Below, in pieces: positions 8,051 through 17,392 of a stretch of 64,000 nt of DNA. How positions within the stretch are numbered: the stretch's first letter is position 1; every line of letters begins with the position of its first letter. The notes under the pieces are model-generated. The model ran no database searches and was not told the DNA's origin. It was given only the letters and a program-made list of their open reading frames with translations. The DNA comes from DATBLQ01 sp036555325 (lineage in GTDB: Bacteria; Pseudomonadota; Alphaproteobacteria; Rhizobiales; Aestuariivirgaceae): NCBI GenBank assembly GCA_036555325.1, contig DATBLQ010000082.1, positions 1 to 64,000 of the forward strand, read 5' to 3'. The position numbers were made by a program, and so were the translations under genes.

Positions 8051-9399
8051 GACAGTGCTATGCGCTTGGCCAACACATTGCCGTCATCGTAGGCATAGAC
8101 CGCCCGGCCGGCAACGACCGTCTGAATTATCCGGCCTTCGAGGATCGTATGTTCGAAGGGAGAGTTCTTGGAAGCGGATTTGAGGCTCTCGGCCTCGACC
8201 TTCCAGTTGAGTGAAAGATCGGCCAGGGCCAGATCGGCCGGCGCTCCTGGCTGGAGCCTGCCGGTTTCCAGACCGAGCACGCGCGCGGGGGCAACCGTCA
8301 TGGCCTCGATAAGCCGAGATAGGGGAACGTCACCGCTGTGATAGAGCCGCAACGCGGCGGAAAACATCGTTTCGACGCCGATGGCGCCAAACTCCGCTTC
8401 CGCGAAGGGCAGGCGTTTGGTATCGGCGTTTTGCGGATCGTGGCTCGATACAATAACATCGATTGATCCATCCCTCACACCGTCGAGCAAGGCCATGCGG
8501 TCGTCCTCGCTGCGTAGGGGAGGGGAGAGTTTGAAGAATGTCCTGTAGGCGCCGATGTCGTTCTCGTTCAGCACCAGATGATTGACCGAAACGCCGCAGG
8601 AAATTGGCAGACCGCGGCTCTTGGCGGCTCGAATGACATCGAGCGATTCCCGACACGAGATTTGAGCAGCATGATACCGCGCTCCAGTGAGCTCGACGAG
8701 GCGGACATCGCGTTCAAGCATGATAACTTCCGCTGCGGCCGGAATGCCAGGAAGACCGAGGCGTGTCGCTACCTCGCCTGCATTCATGACGCCGGTAGCG
8801 AGGGAAGGCTCCTCGACATGCTGGACGACAAGCATTTCGAAATCATGCGCGTAAGCGAGCGCCCGGCACATGATGGCAGCATCAGCAACGGCTCGATTAC
8901 CGTCAGTTACGGCAGCGGCGCCGGCTTCCCGCAAAAGACCTATCTCAGTTATCGACTGACCTTTGAGACCCTTGGTGATTGCCGCCATGGGCGCCACCCG
9001 AACAACGGCCGTGTCGCGGGCACGCCGCAAGATGAAATCAACGATCGCCGCGTCATCGACCACCGGATCGGTGTTGGGCATTACGATCATTGTGGTAACA
9101 CCGCCCGCTGCCGCCGCATGGGACGCCGAGGCCAAGGTTTCGCGATGTTCGTTACCCGGCTCGCCGGTAAAAACGCGCATGTCAATCAATCCCGGCATCA
9201 ACACCAAGCCGGCGCAATCGATGATCGTTGCCGTGGGACCGGCCGCGGATGCGCCCAGTTGCGGACCGACGCTCACAATCCGCCCGTCATCAATCAAAAT
9301 TCCGCCTGGGCAATCAAGTCCGGACGAGGCATCGATCAGATGCGCATTGATGTAGGCCCTGCGGCCGGGAGCGCCTTTGATGCGAAGATCGGCCTGCAT
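8047..9399 (-). CDS. pyrC: Dihydroorotase-like protein, probably non-catalytic
   Basis: Member of the class I dihydroorotase family (450 residues, amidohydrolase fold), encoded just after pyrB. In active enzymes the first strand ends in an HxH zinc motif (GLIDxHxH); here it reads GLIDMRVFTGEPGNEHRET, so Met74 and Val76 replace both histidines. Other parts (ITKGLKG, VVQHVEE, VNHLVL) keep the family outline. Non-catalytic homologues of this kind (PyrC' or PyrX) are known to support aspartate transcarbamoylase assembly in some bacteria, and I infer the same here. A catalytic PyrC should exist elsewhere. It has a 1-base overlap with pyrB (TGATG). Confidence 0.88.
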   Translation of the reverse strand: MQADLRIKGAPGRRAYINAHLIDASSGLDCPGGILIDDGRIVSVGPQLGASAAGPTATIIDCAGLVLMPGLIDMRVFTGEPGNEHRETLASASHAAAAGGVTTMIVMPNTDPVVDDAAIVDFILRRARDTAVVRVAPMAAITKGLKGQSITEIGLLREAGAAAVTDGNRAVADAAIMCRALAYAHDFEMLVVQHVEEPSLATGVMNAGEVATRLGLPGIPAAAEVIMLERDVRLVELTGARYHAAQISCRESLDVIRAAKSRGLPISCGVSVNHLVLNENDIGAYRTFFKLSPPLRSEDDRMALLDGVRDGSIDVIVSSHDPQNADTKRLPFAEAEFGAIGVETMFSAALRLYHSGDVPLSRLIEAMTVAPARVLGLETGRLQPGAPADLALADLSLNWKVEAESLKSASKNSPFEHTILEGRIIQTVVAGRAVYAYDDGNVLAKRIALS

Positions 9400-10355
9400 C
9401 AGGCGTTGCCTCCGGCCGGGAGATTGCGGGCCAACGCGTCGAGAACAGCCATGCGGACAGCAACACCCATCTCTACTTGCTCACGGATAACCGATTGGAC
9501 GCCATCAGCCACGGCCGAATCGATTTCGACGCCCCGGTTCATGGGACCCGGATGCATCACCAGTGCGTCGCGCTGTGCGCGGTCGAGTTTTTCCTGGTCG
9601 AGGCCGAAGAAGCGGTAGTACTCACGCATCGACGGCACGAATGCGCCATTCATTCTCTCTAGTTGAAGGCGCAGCATCATCACGATATCGGCGCCATCGA
9701 GGCCAGCGGCCATGTCGCGATAAATCTCACACCCCAACCGTTCAACGGCAGCGGGCAGAAGAGTTGAGGGAGCGATAAGCCGCACTTGTGATCCCATCTT
9801 GTGAAGCAGTTCGATGTTCGACCGGGCAACGCGGGAGTGGAGAATGTCCCCGCAAATCGCCACCACGAGCCCCTCCAGGCGGCCCTTGCGGCGGCGGATT
9901 GTCAGAGCATCGAGCAGCGCCTGCGTTGGGTGTTCGTGCTGCCCGTCACCTGCATTGACAACTGCACAGCCTACTTTTTGTGCCAGAAGCTCAACCGCGC
10001 CAGACGCATGATGACGCACGATCAGCAGATCGGGGTTCATGGCATTGAGTGTCATGGCAGTGTCGAGCACCGTTTCGCCCTTGGAAACTGCGGAAGTTCT
10101 GACGGCCATGTTCATGACATCGGCGCCGAGGCGCTTGCCCGCAAGTTCGAAGGAACTCTGGGTTCGGGTAGAGGCCTCGAAGAACAGATTAATCTGGGTG
10201 CGCCCGCGTAACGTTGCCTGTTTCTTTTCGATCTGACGCGACAATTCCACATAACTATCGGCCAGATTCAGAAGCGCCTCGATTTCCTGGGGAGAAAGAT
10301 CCTTGATGCCCAGAAGATGCTGGCCATGGAGGATGGATTTGGCTCGGCAGGTCAT
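9399..10355 (-). CDS. pyrB: Aspartate transcarbamoylase catalytic subunit
   Basis: Catalyses carbamoyl phosphate plus aspartate to N-carbamoylaspartate in pyrimidine synthesis. About 318 residues from the ATG at 10355. Hallmarks are FFEASTRTQSSFELAGKRLG (carbamoyl-phosphate loop), INAGDGQHEHPTQALLD-type sequence in VVNAGDGQHEHPTQALLD, and HPGPMNRGVEID near the C-terminus. The frame is open to a TTG at 10392, but the ATG places the start where PyrB proteins usually begin. The leader contains the palindrome CTCTATAGAG close to the start codon. No pyrI gene is adjacent, so it likely pairs with the PyrC-like partner. Confidence 0.95.
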   Translation of the reverse strand: MTCRAKSILHGQHLLGIKDLSPQEIEALLNLADSYVELSRQIEKKQATLRGRTQINLFFEASTRTQSSFELAGKRLGADVMNMAVRTSAVSKGETVLDTAMTLNAMNPDLLIVRHHASGAVELLAQKVGCAVVNAGDGQHEHPTQALLDALTIRRRKGRLEGLVVAICGDILHSRVARSNIELLHKMGSQVRLIAPSTLLPAAVERLGCEIYRDMAAGLDGADIVMMLRLQLERMNGAFVPSMREYYRFFGLDQEKLDRAQRDALVMHPGPMNRGVEIDSAVADGVQSVIREQVEMGVAVRMAVLDALARNLPAGGNA

Positions 10356-10438
10356 TAAAGTTTGCTCTATAGAGAGCTTTCCTTGCGACCGCAAGAATTG
10401 CGAGAAAGACTGTGGGTATCTCCCGCCCCTACCTCTGT

Positions 10439-11368
10439 TTACACCCCCAACAATGCGGTGATTACCGGAAGGGAGATAGCGGCCACCATTACCTGCAGCG
10501 TGAGAATGGCGGCAACAAGGGGCGCATCCCCGCCCATTTGTCGCGCTAAGACATAAGCTCCAGAGCCGGTAGGGACAGCGGCGCAGATGATTGCTACATG
10601 CTGTGGCGTGCCAGATACTTGGAGCAATTCAGTGAAGACATACACCAGCAATGGCATGATCACGAGCTTCAAGACGGTTGCGAGCACCACAGCCCAACCG
10701 GCTGCCCCCAGCAGGGCGAACCTCAATCCAGCTCCAGCCGCAAGCAAGGCAAGACCCAGGGCACCGCTGCCCACTATGTGCAACACGTCGATAATGACCT
10801 TCGGCAAGGATAAGTGCATTGCCTGAAAAAAAATTCCGACGGCACAGGACACCACGAACGGGTTCTTTGCAATCGCGATGAGGATGGTCCTGGGCGGAGG
10901 TGATTTCCCTATGGTGTAGAGGCTCAGTACCGCCACATTAATGATGTTGAGGAGAGGCGTCATGGCCGCTGCCGCCACGGCCGCCAGCGCCAAAGCCTTC
11001 GGACCAAAGAGAGAAGGCACGATAGCCAGGGCAATAAAGGTATGCCAGCGCGTGGCCCCTTGAAAAAGAGAAGAGAATTGTGGCCTGTCGAGCGACAGAA
11101 GGCTTGATAGGGGACGCCGCAGCGAAAAGACCAACGCGGACATCACGAGCACTCCCAGGATCAGTGCGGCGGTCATTTGACCCACAGGCAATCCAGTGAA
11201 ATCTGCGCCCGCGATTTCTTTAATGATGATGGCCGGGAACAGGACGTAATAGCAGAGGTGATCGACGGTGCTCCATTGATCGTCCTGCACCCACTGAAAT
11301 GCCCGCAGGAGCGCACCCAGCACTATTGCAATGAACACCGGAAGAAGAGCGAAGAAAGCGAAGCTCAT
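10439..11368 (-). CDS. AEC family transporter (auxin efflux carrier-like)
   Basis: Integral membrane carrier of 309 residues with about ten hydrophobic segments. Family marks are the N-terminal LLPVFIAIVLGALLR, LCYYVLFPAIIIKEIA, GATRWHTFIALAI and the C-terminal CAAVPTGSGAYVLARQMGGD. Such carriers move organic anions such as malonate or malate; the substrate here is unknown. The start overlaps the end of the decayed paralogue upstream by 4 bases (11365-11368), so the two were once a translationally coupled tandem pair. Confidence 0.9.
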   Translation of the reverse strand: MSFAFFALLPVFIAIVLGALLRAFQWVQDDQWSTVDHLCYYVLFPAIIIKEIAGADFTGLPVGQMTAALILGVLVMSALVFSLRRPLSSLLSLDRPQFSSLFQGATRWHTFIALAIVPSLFGPKALALAAVAAAAMTPLLNIINVAVLSLYTIGKSPPPRTILIAIAKNPFVVSCAVGIFFQAMHLSLPKVIIDVLHIVGSGALGLALLAAGAGLRFALLGAAGWAVVLATVLKLVIMPLLVYVFTELLQVSGTPQHVAIICAAVPTGSGAYVLARQMGGDAPLVAAILTLQVMVAAISLPVITALLGV

Positions 11369-12039
11369 GGACCGTATGTCTGCGCCAGCCAGATGATGGA
11401 AGGTATGGTGAAGAAGGACAAAGCCGTCTGCACCATGACAAGAGTGGCATAGTAGGGGGCGTCACCACCCATTTGTTTCGCCAGAATAAAGCCTTTCATG
11501 GCAGTTGGCACTGCGGCGCAAACAAGAACTGCGATCAATGCATAGCCCTCCAACCCAAAAGCCAACGCCAGTGCCGCCATGCCCAGCGGGGTACCCAACA
11601 ACCGGAGAAGCGTGCCGGCCCAAACTCGTGCAGAAATGGCCAGGATCGAGATGTTGGCCACGTTGATCACGGGGATCATTGCCGCCAAAAGCCAGGGCAA
11701 CAATAGCGATGCCTGGATCGCCGTAGAGCTTCGCGACGATCGGAAGGGCGATGAACCCGTTCCATCGGGTCACCGCCTGAAAAATTGACGTATAGGCCGG
11801 TCCGTCAACATCATGATTGCGACGCCGCATAACAACGTTATGGCTACGTGGGTCAAGGGGATCGAGGAAAGATCGGATTTAAGCAACGTCTCAGCCACAA
11901 GCGCGGGGAAGAATACCCAGAATGCCGCGAGCTCGATGCCGCGCCATTGATCCTGCGGCACGATGCCAATTTTGCGGATCACGAAACCCGCCGCAATGAC
12001 AAGGAACACCGGCAGTAGGCTTTCGATTGATGCAAGCAT
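11365..12039 (-). pseudogene. Decayed AEC family transporter gene
   Basis: A second AEC carrier gene, paralogous to the intact one downstream, is broken into three reading frames. The N-terminal part (about 12039 to 11800) reads LLPVFLVIAAGFVIRKIG; the middle (about 11806 to 11705) continues in another frame with YTSIFQAVTRWNGFIALPIV; the C-terminal part (11703 to 11365) resumes in a third frame with IPVINVANISILAISARVW and ends CAAVPTAMKGFILAKQMGGD. Total length is about 225 codons against 309 in the intact copy, so there are internal deletions as well as two frameshifts. A functional protein is unlikely. Confidence 0.85.
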
Positions 12040-12051
12040 GTGGTCTTGAGA

Positions 12052-12522
12052 TCACGCCAGACGGGACAGACGGTCGAGTGCGCCCTGGAGAATATAGGCC
12101 GCCGCAAGCTTGTCCACGATTTCCGCCCGGCGAGCCCTTGAACGATTGGATTCGATAAGCACCCGCTCAACGGCGGCGGTCGAAAGCCGCTCATCCCATA
12201 GGATCAGCGGCAAAGGCGATAGCCGGCTTAAGTTACGGGCGAATGCACGAGTCGACTGAGCACGTGGTCCTTCTCTCCCGTCCATGTTGACGGGCAAGCC
12301 CAGGACAATACCGCCAACTCTCTCTCGCGCCGCGATCGACAAAAGCTGCGCTACATCGGTGGCAAATTTCCCGCGCGCAATGACCTCAAGGGGGGTAGCA
12401 ATCTGACGGCCGACATCGGAAATCGCAACCCCAATGGTCTTGGAACCGAGATCGATGCCCATGAGCCGGTCGCCGGATTTCAGCCGCTTGGCGAGATCTT
12501 CGAGTTTTAGATCAGGAGTCAT
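12052..12522 (-). CDS. ruvX: Putative pre-16S rRNA nuclease RuvX/YqgF
   Basis: RNase H-fold nuclease of the YqgF family, linked to 16S rRNA 5' end maturation. With the ATG at 12522 the product has 156 residues, normal for the family. Motifs are GIDLGSKTIGVAISD (first Asp), GIVLGLPVNMDG, ILWDERLSTAAVERVL and IVDKLAAAYILQGALD. The frame is open to 12666 but that stretch is not conserved-looking. GAGGAG lies very close to this ATG; a second ATG at 12543 is possible. It precedes the AEC genes on the same strand and diverges from the metal-dependent hydrolase gene. Confidence 0.9.
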   Translation of the reverse strand: MTPDLKLEDLAKRLKSGDRLMGIDLGSKTIGVAISDVGRQIATPLEVIARGKFATDVAQLLSIAARERVGGIVLGLPVNMDGREGPRAQSTRAFARNLSRLSPLPLILWDERLSTAAVERVLIESNRSRARRAEIVDKLAAAYILQGALDRLSRLA

Positions 12523-12675
12523 ACTCCTCGTAGATTTCTGCATCCTGCCCGTATCCCGCACCAACCCTAACTCGGGTTCAATTCTAGGGCCAGAGCGATG
12601 ATAATATCGTTGATCCTGCCTGCGCTTCTCATCATGATCGGGGAGGTAAGTGACGCAGGCGTGCAAGGTGCTCCC

Positions 12676-13368
12676 ATGAAAATCACTTGGTTTGGCCAGT
12701 CGGCATTCCGCATTGAAACCGGCAAATCAGTATTGATGGTCGATCCGTTTCTTTCCGGAAATCCGATTTTCAGAGGCGACCCGCAGCAGGCAACCGTGGG
12801 TACCACGCACGTGGCGCTTACCCACGGGCATGACGATCATGTGGGAGATACCGTCTCCATTTGCAAATCGAATAGCGCGACGCTAATTGCGGTTTTCGAA
12901 ATCGTCAGCCACCTCAGCAAAAAGGGAGTCGAGAACCTCGAGCCAACGAACACTGGCGGTTCGATCTACACTGATGATTTCGACATCACCTTCGTACAGG
13001 CATTTCATTCTTCCTCATCGGAAGGTGTCTATCTTGGAAACCCTTCCGGTCTGATCATCAAATCCAAGCGGGAGAAGCACACGATCTACCACATGGGGGA
13101 TACGGCAATTTTTGGCGACATGTCGCTGATCAACCGGTTGCACAGGCCCGATATCGGCATTGTTCCGGTTGGCGACCGATTTACAATGAACCCTGAGACT
13201 GCGGCATTCGCCTGCCGCTCTTTTTTCAAATTCAAGACGATCATCCCGTGCCACTACGCAACTTTCCCGGGCTATCTGCTCCCCGATGCGTCGCGTTTCA
13301 TAAAAGCGATGGGGCCAGGGAAGAGAGCAATAAAGGAGCTGCGGGTGGGCGAGAGCATAAGCCTATGA
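12676..13368 (+). CDS. UPF0173 metal-dependent hydrolase (beta-lactamase fold)
   Basis: Metallo-beta-lactamase-fold hydrolase of the UPF0173/UlaG-like group, 230 residues from the ATG at 12676. The product begins MKITWFGQSAFRIETG and has the metal motif THGHDDHVGD, then HMGDTAIFGDM and IIPCHYATFP with further ligands. The physiological substrate is unknown. The open frame extends upstream to 12598, but this start matches the family's N-terminus. The stop overlaps the next ATG (ATGA), so the three genes 12676-14566 form an operon. Confidence 0.92.
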   Translation: MKITWFGQSAFRIETGKSVLMVDPFLSGNPIFRGDPQQATVGTTHVALTHGHDDHVGDTVSICKSNSATLIAVFEIVSHLSKKGVENLEPTNTGGSIYTDDFDITFVQAFHSSSSEGVYLGNPSGLIIKSKREKHTIYHMGDTAIFGDMSLINRLHRPDIGIVPVGDRFTMNPETAAFACRSFFKFKTIIPCHYATFPGYLLPDASRFIKAMGPGKRAIKELRVGESISL

Positions 13369-13862
13369 TCGGTCATTTCGCATCATTGGGGCTATCGCTT
13401 GCGCTGATCGTATCTGCGGCCAAAGCGGAGCCCGCGACACCGGTGAAGCGCGGAGAACTTCCGCCCCGCGTCGAGGCCGAGCTTACCACACGCGAAGTGA
13501 TGTGCCGGTTGGACAATTTCGGCGGGCTGGTGATCCCTCAGGGAGCGCTCACGAAGGCGGAACTCAATGGCGATGGGGCAGCGGAATTTATCGTTGCGCT
13601 TTGCCGTTTGACCTGCGATGGCGATCCACCAAAAGTCTCCCGAGCATGCGACCAATCCGTGATATTCGTGTCGCATGCGGGAGCCTACGAGCCCGTGAAG
13701 ATGCCTGGAGAGCTTCTCGATATTCGTCAGGTGCCCGGTTCGCCGCCAAAGCTGGTCAGTTCTTCGCAAAGCAATATCGGCGCGTGCCCGGTCGAGGATG
13801 GCGTCTGCAACCCCATCTTCGAGATCAGCAATGGCGAGCTCGTGCAAGTCGGCATTGAATGA
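13365..13862 (+). CDS. Secreted hypothetical protein
   Basis: Protein of 165 residues with a short signal peptide (residues 1-21, ending near SAAKAE). The mature part has six cysteines and a segment ALTKAELNGDGAAEFIVALC that resembles calcium-binding or FG-GAP-like NGDG loops seen in secreted Rhizobiales proteins. I do not recognise a specific family. It is coupled by ATGA overlap to the hydrolase gene upstream and the acetyltransferase gene downstream. Confidence 0.72.
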   Translation: MIGHFASLGLSLALIVSAAKAEPATPVKRGELPPRVEAELTTREVMCRLDNFGGLVIPQGALTKAELNGDGAAEFIVALCRLTCDGDPPKVSRACDQSVIFVSHAGAYEPVKMPGELLDIRQVPGSPPKLVSSSQSNIGACPVEDGVCNPIFEISNGELVQVGIE

Positions 13863-14566
13863 CTGGCGACGTGACCAATCGACCCGTCGGTCCGAAGGTC
13901 GATCCTCTTCCGGCGGGAACAAAACCTGATGGGCGCCCGCTATACGGACGGTACATACTTCTCGAGCGCGTATCTGCTTCCAAACATGGGTCCGATCTTT
14001 ACGATTCCTTTGCGCGCTCCGATCCCGATGGAGAGCTTTGGACCTATATGGGTTACGGTCCTTTCGAGACAGCCGATAAGTTCGTGGAATGGCTGAAGAC
14101 GCGTGAAGCTAGTGTTGATCCGCTGTTCTATGCCTATGTGCCGAGGCAGAGTGGCAGGGCAGGTGGGATGGGATCGTTCATGCGTTTCGATCCTCCGAAC
14201 GGAGTGATCGAAATCGGCAACATCTGGTTTTCCCCCGGGTTGCAGGATACGCGAGAGTCGACAGAAGCAATTTATCTGATGATGCGCCATGCCTTTGATG
14301 ACCTTGGGATCAGACGGCTGGAGTGGAAGTGTGATGCCCTGAACCGCGCCTCGCGCTGTTCGGCTCAGCGGTTTGGGTTTGTATTTGAAGGGATTTTCCG
14401 CCAGCACTACATCGTGAAAGGCCGTAACCGTGATACCGCCTGGTATTCCCTCATCGATAAGGAGTGGCCTTCGATCAAGGAGGGATTCGAGAGTTGGCTA
14501 GAGGCCGCTAATTTCGATGCGGCGGGAAGGCAGAAAGCGAAACTGCAAACACGCCCTGCACGATAA
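13859..14566 (+). CDS. GNAT family N-acetyltransferase (RimJ/RimL-like)
   Basis: Acetyl-CoA-dependent N-acetyltransferase of the GNAT fold, 235 residues. The segments GVIEIGNIWFSPGLQDTRES, EAIYLMMRHAFDDLG and RRLEWKCDALNRASRCSAQR, followed by FGFVFEG, are the RimJ/RimL-type acceptor and acetyl-CoA regions. The N-terminus (residues 1-55) is longer than in ribosomal RimL enzymes, and the acceptor is unknown. Its ATG overlaps the preceding stop by 4 bases; gatC follows 79 bases downstream. Confidence 0.87.
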   Translation: MTGDVTNRPVGPKVDPLPAGTKPDGRPLYGRYILLERVSASKHGSDLYDSFARSDPDGELWTYMGYGPFETADKFVEWLKTREASVDPLFYAYVPRQSGRAGGMGSFMRFDPPNGVIEIGNIWFSPGLQDTRESTEAIYLMMRHAFDDLGIRRLEWKCDALNRASRCSAQRFGFVFEGIFRQHYIVKGRNRDTAWYSLIDKEWPSIKEGFESWLEAANFDAAGRQKAKLQTRPAR

Positions 14567-14645
14567 AGGTCAGTGCGGCATGGGCACGGTTGCAAGCACC
14601 GGCGAACCGGTGATACCAAGCAACGGGCTCCTTGAGGGTTCGAAA

Positions 14646-14933
14646 ATGCCAGTCGATCGGAAAATGGTCCGCCGTATAGCCAGGCTTGCTCGCATCAAAG
14701 TGAGTGAGGACGACGTGCCCCGGCTTGAAGGCGAGCTGAATTCCATCCTGCAATGGATCGGCATGCTGAATGAGGTTGATACAACGGGGGTCGAGCCGAT
14801 GACCTCGGTGGTGAAAATGTCGATGAAAATGCGGGACGATCTTGTAACCGATGGCCAAGATCCGCGGGCGGTCACCGCCAATGCCCCCAAAAGCGAAGAC
14901 GACTTTTACGTTGTTCCCAAAGTCGTCGAGTAG
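14646..14933 (+). CDS. gatC: Asp/Glu-tRNA amidotransferase subunit C
   Basis: Small stabilising subunit of the GatCAB amidotransferase, which converts misacylated Asp-tRNA(Asn) or Glu-tRNA(Gln). The 95 residues start MPVDRKMVRRIARLARIKV and end DFYVVPKVVE; the LARIKVSEDDVPRLEGELNS helix and GVEPMTSV loop are standard. I used the ATG at 14646; the frame is open upstream but not conserved. gatA starts 5 bases after its stop. Confidence 0.95.
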   Translation: MPVDRKMVRRIARLARIKVSEDDVPRLEGELNSILQWIGMLNEVDTTGVEPMTSVVKMSMKMRDDLVTDGQDPRAVTANAPKSEDDFYVVPKVVE

Positions 14934-14938
14934 GACTC

Positions 14939-16408
14939 ATGAGCAAAATTACCTCGCTGACCATTGCAGAAGCGCGCCGGGCATTGCGAAAAAAGGAGTT
15001 CAGCGCTCTGGAGCTAACAGAGGCATATCTTTCCGCAATGGAGCAAGCCCGTATCCTCAATGCCTATGTCGTAGAGACGCCTGAACAGGCGCGGGCCATG
15101 GCAAGGGATTCCGACCGTCGACTGGCTGAAGGAACTGGGCGGGCGCTTGAAGGGATACCACTCGGCATCAAGGATCTGTTTGCCACAAAGGGCGTTCATA
15201 CGCAGGCATGCAGCCACGTGCTCGACCGATTCAAGCCCACGTATGAATCGACCGTTACCCAGAATCTTTTTTCCGCCGGGGCAATCATGCTCGGCAAACT
15301 GAACATGGACGAATTTGCGATGGGCTCGTCGAACGAGACGAGCTGCTACGGGACGGTTATCAATCCATGGCGGCGTAAGGGCTCCAACGCCGCACTGGTC
15401 CCGGGAGGCTCTTCCGGCGGCTCGGCGACGGCAGTGGCGGCGCATATCTGTGCAGCGGCGACCGCAACAGATACTGGCGGTTCCATAAGGCAACCTGCCG
15501 CATTTACGGGTACCGTCGGCATCAAGCCCACCTATGGCCGTTGCTCGCGCTGGGGTATCGTTGCTTTCGCATCATCTCTCGATCAGGCGGGACCAATTGC
15601 CCGCGATGTGAGAGATGCAGCAATCATGCTGACATCGATGGCCAGTCATGACCAAAAGGACACGACATCGGTGGATCTGCCGGTACCGGACTATGAGGCG
15701 GCACTCACGGGAAACATCGCAGGGCTGCGCGTCGGCATTCCCAAGGAATATCGGGTTGAAGGCATGCCTTCCCAAATCGATGCGCTATGGCAAACGGGAG
15801 CGAACTGGCTGAGCTCGCAAGGTGCGGAAATAGTCGAGGTTTCGCTGCCGCATACGAAATACGCTCTTCCCGCCTACTACATCGTGGCGCCGGCGGAAGC
15901 TTCATCAAATCTCGCGCGTTACGACGGTGTGCGCTACGGCCTCCGCGTGAAGGGCGACGATGTGATCTCCATGTATGAAAACACGCGCGCCAAGGGCTTC
16001 GGCCGAGAGGTTCAGCGACGCATCATGATTGGCACATATGTGCTTTCTGCCGGGTATTACGACGCCTATTACGTCAAAGCGCAGAAAATCCGTACACTAA
16101 TCAAACGCGACTTCGAAGAAGCGTGGAAGAAGGTGGACATAATCCTAACGCCGGCAACCCCAAATGCCGCTTTTGCGCCCGGGGAGATCACCGATCCCGT
16201 GCAAATGTATCTCAATGACATTTTCACAGTGACGGTGAACATGGCGGGGCTGCCCGGTATTGCTGTGCCAGCCGGGCTCGACAGCGGCGGCTTGCCGTTG
16301 GCACTGCAGCTTATCGGCAAACCCTTCGATGAATCGACGCTTTTCCGTGTCGCGCACGTGATCGAAGCAACAGCGCAATTCAAAGCGCGACCTGAAAAGT
16401 GGTGGTGA
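14939..16408 (+). CDS. gatA: Asp/Glu-tRNA amidotransferase subunit A
   Basis: Glutaminase subunit of GatCAB, releasing ammonia from glutamine for tRNA-dependent amidation. The 489 residues include Lys78 (GIPLGIKDL), the cis-Ser near 158 (VPGGSSGGSATAVAAH) and nucleophile Ser182 (TATDTGGSIRQPAAF), plus the GatA C-terminal block around LALQLIGKPFDE. Length is normal. It follows gatC by 5 bases. gatB is not in this window, which is common in alphaproteobacteria. Confidence 0.96.
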   Translation: MSKITSLTIAEARRALRKKEFSALELTEAYLSAMEQARILNAYVVETPEQARAMARDSDRRLAEGTGRALEGIPLGIKDLFATKGVHTQACSHVLDRFKPTYESTVTQNLFSAGAIMLGKLNMDEFAMGSSNETSCYGTVINPWRRKGSNAALVPGGSSGGSATAVAAHICAAATATDTGGSIRQPAAFTGTVGIKPTYGRCSRWGIVAFASSLDQAGPIARDVRDAAIMLTSMASHDQKDTTSVDLPVPDYEAALTGNIAGLRVGIPKEYRVEGMPSQIDALWQTGANWLSSQGAEIVEVSLPHTKYALPAYYIVAPAEASSNLARYDGVRYGLRVKGDDVISMYENTRAKGFGREVQRRIMIGTYVLSAGYYDAYYVKAQKIRTLIKRDFEEAWKKVDIILTPATPNAAFAPGEITDPVQMYLNDIFTVTVNMAGLPGIAVPAGLDSGGLPLALQLIGKPFDESTLFRVAHVIEATAQFKARPEKWW

Positions 16409-16442
16409 CTCAACCAGGTCAGTTAATTCTCCCCGGGGTGTG

Positions 16443-17387
16443 TCAACTGTGGGACACCGTATCTTCCAGCGCCTGCCTCGCAACTTTGACCTGGGCAAAC
16501 TTGCGGTTTGTCTCAATCATTTCGCTCATTAGCCATTCGCGAAAGGCGCGTGCCGGAGGTGTTTCTTTGGTGTTCCTGGCGCGCACGATGTAGTAACTAA
16601 AGGACTCTCTTATATCAATATTGAAGGGACGCACGAGCCAGCCATCGATGATCGAGTCGGTGCAGAGTATCTGATCGCCCAGCGCAAAACCTTGCCCCGC
16701 TTCGGCTGCTTCAATGGCTAGATGGTTCTGAAACACCGTGCCGCGCCATCCCGACACTCCTTCGATCTTCGCCGCCGCAAGCCAGTCGTTCCACCACTCC
16801 TTGCGCTGTTCATGCAGCAGATCGTAATCCCGAAGATCTTCCGGCTTCAGCGCTGCGCGCCCGCCAATTAGTTTTGGCGAGCAAACGGGAAAAACTTCCA
16901 CATCGGAAAGTTTCTGGGCTTCCACATTGTACCAGTTGCCGGGACCATACCTGATGCCGAGATCAGCTTCACCAGTATGGAAGTCGACCAAGCGATTATC
17001 GGGATCAACTGACAATTCGATATCGGGATGCAGATGGTTAAACCGGCCAAGCCGCGGCACAAGCCAACGTGATGCTATCGAAGGCTCAACAGAGACTCTC
17101 AGAGTACGCGTCTTGCCCATGGTCACGATGTCACGCGTCGAATCCGCAATTCGATCGAACAGGGGCGTTAGCTCACGCCCATACCTGGCCCCGGCCTGGG
17201 TTAGGGTAACTCCCCGCCCCGTGCGGTTGAAAAGCTGCACTCCCAGCCATTCCTCGAGATCGCGAATGTGGCGGCTGATGGCCGCATGGGTAACGAAAAG
17301 TTCCTGAGCTGCGAGGGTGAAGCTTTCACTCCGGGCGGCGGCTTCGAAAGCACGCAATGAGTTTAGGGACGGTAAACGGCGGGCCAT
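16443..17387 (-). CDS. LysR family regulator, GcvA-like
   Basis: Transcription factor of 314 residues. Residues 1-60 form the LysR winged helix (LNSLRAFEAAARSESFTLAA, then FVTHAAISRHIRDLEEWLGV), and residues 90-300 form a periplasmic-binding-like effector domain with DLGIRYGPGNW, the form typical of the GcvA/AmpR branch. The effector is unknown. It converges on gatA and diverges from a 45-codon ORF; a T-N11-A type inverted repeat lies just upstream of its start, suggesting autoregulation. Confidence 0.92.
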   Translation of the reverse strand: MARRLPSLNSLRAFEAAARSESFTLAAQELFVTHAAISRHIRDLEEWLGVQLFNRTGRGVTLTQAGARYGRELTPLFDRIADSTRDIVTMGKTRTLRVSVEPSIASRWLVPRLGRFNHLHPDIELSVDPDNRLVDFHTGEADLGIRYGPGNWYNVEAQKLSDVEVFPVCSPKLIGGRAALKPEDLRDYDLLHEQRKEWWNDWLAAAKIEGVSGWRGTVFQNHLAIEAAEAGQGFALGDQILCTDSIIDGWLVRPFNIDIRESFSYYIVRARNTKETPPARAFREWLMSEMIETNRKFAQVKVARQALEDTVSHS

Positions 17388-17392
17388 TGACG

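Noticed and set aside
8578..9618. Plus-strand 346-codon frame across pyrC/pyrB
   Set aside because: It is antisense to two well-supported genes and has no domain or ribosome site.
14575..14600. Sigma-54 promoter-like GGCACGGTTGC
   Set aside because: The GG and GC elements are too close for the -24/-12 spacing.
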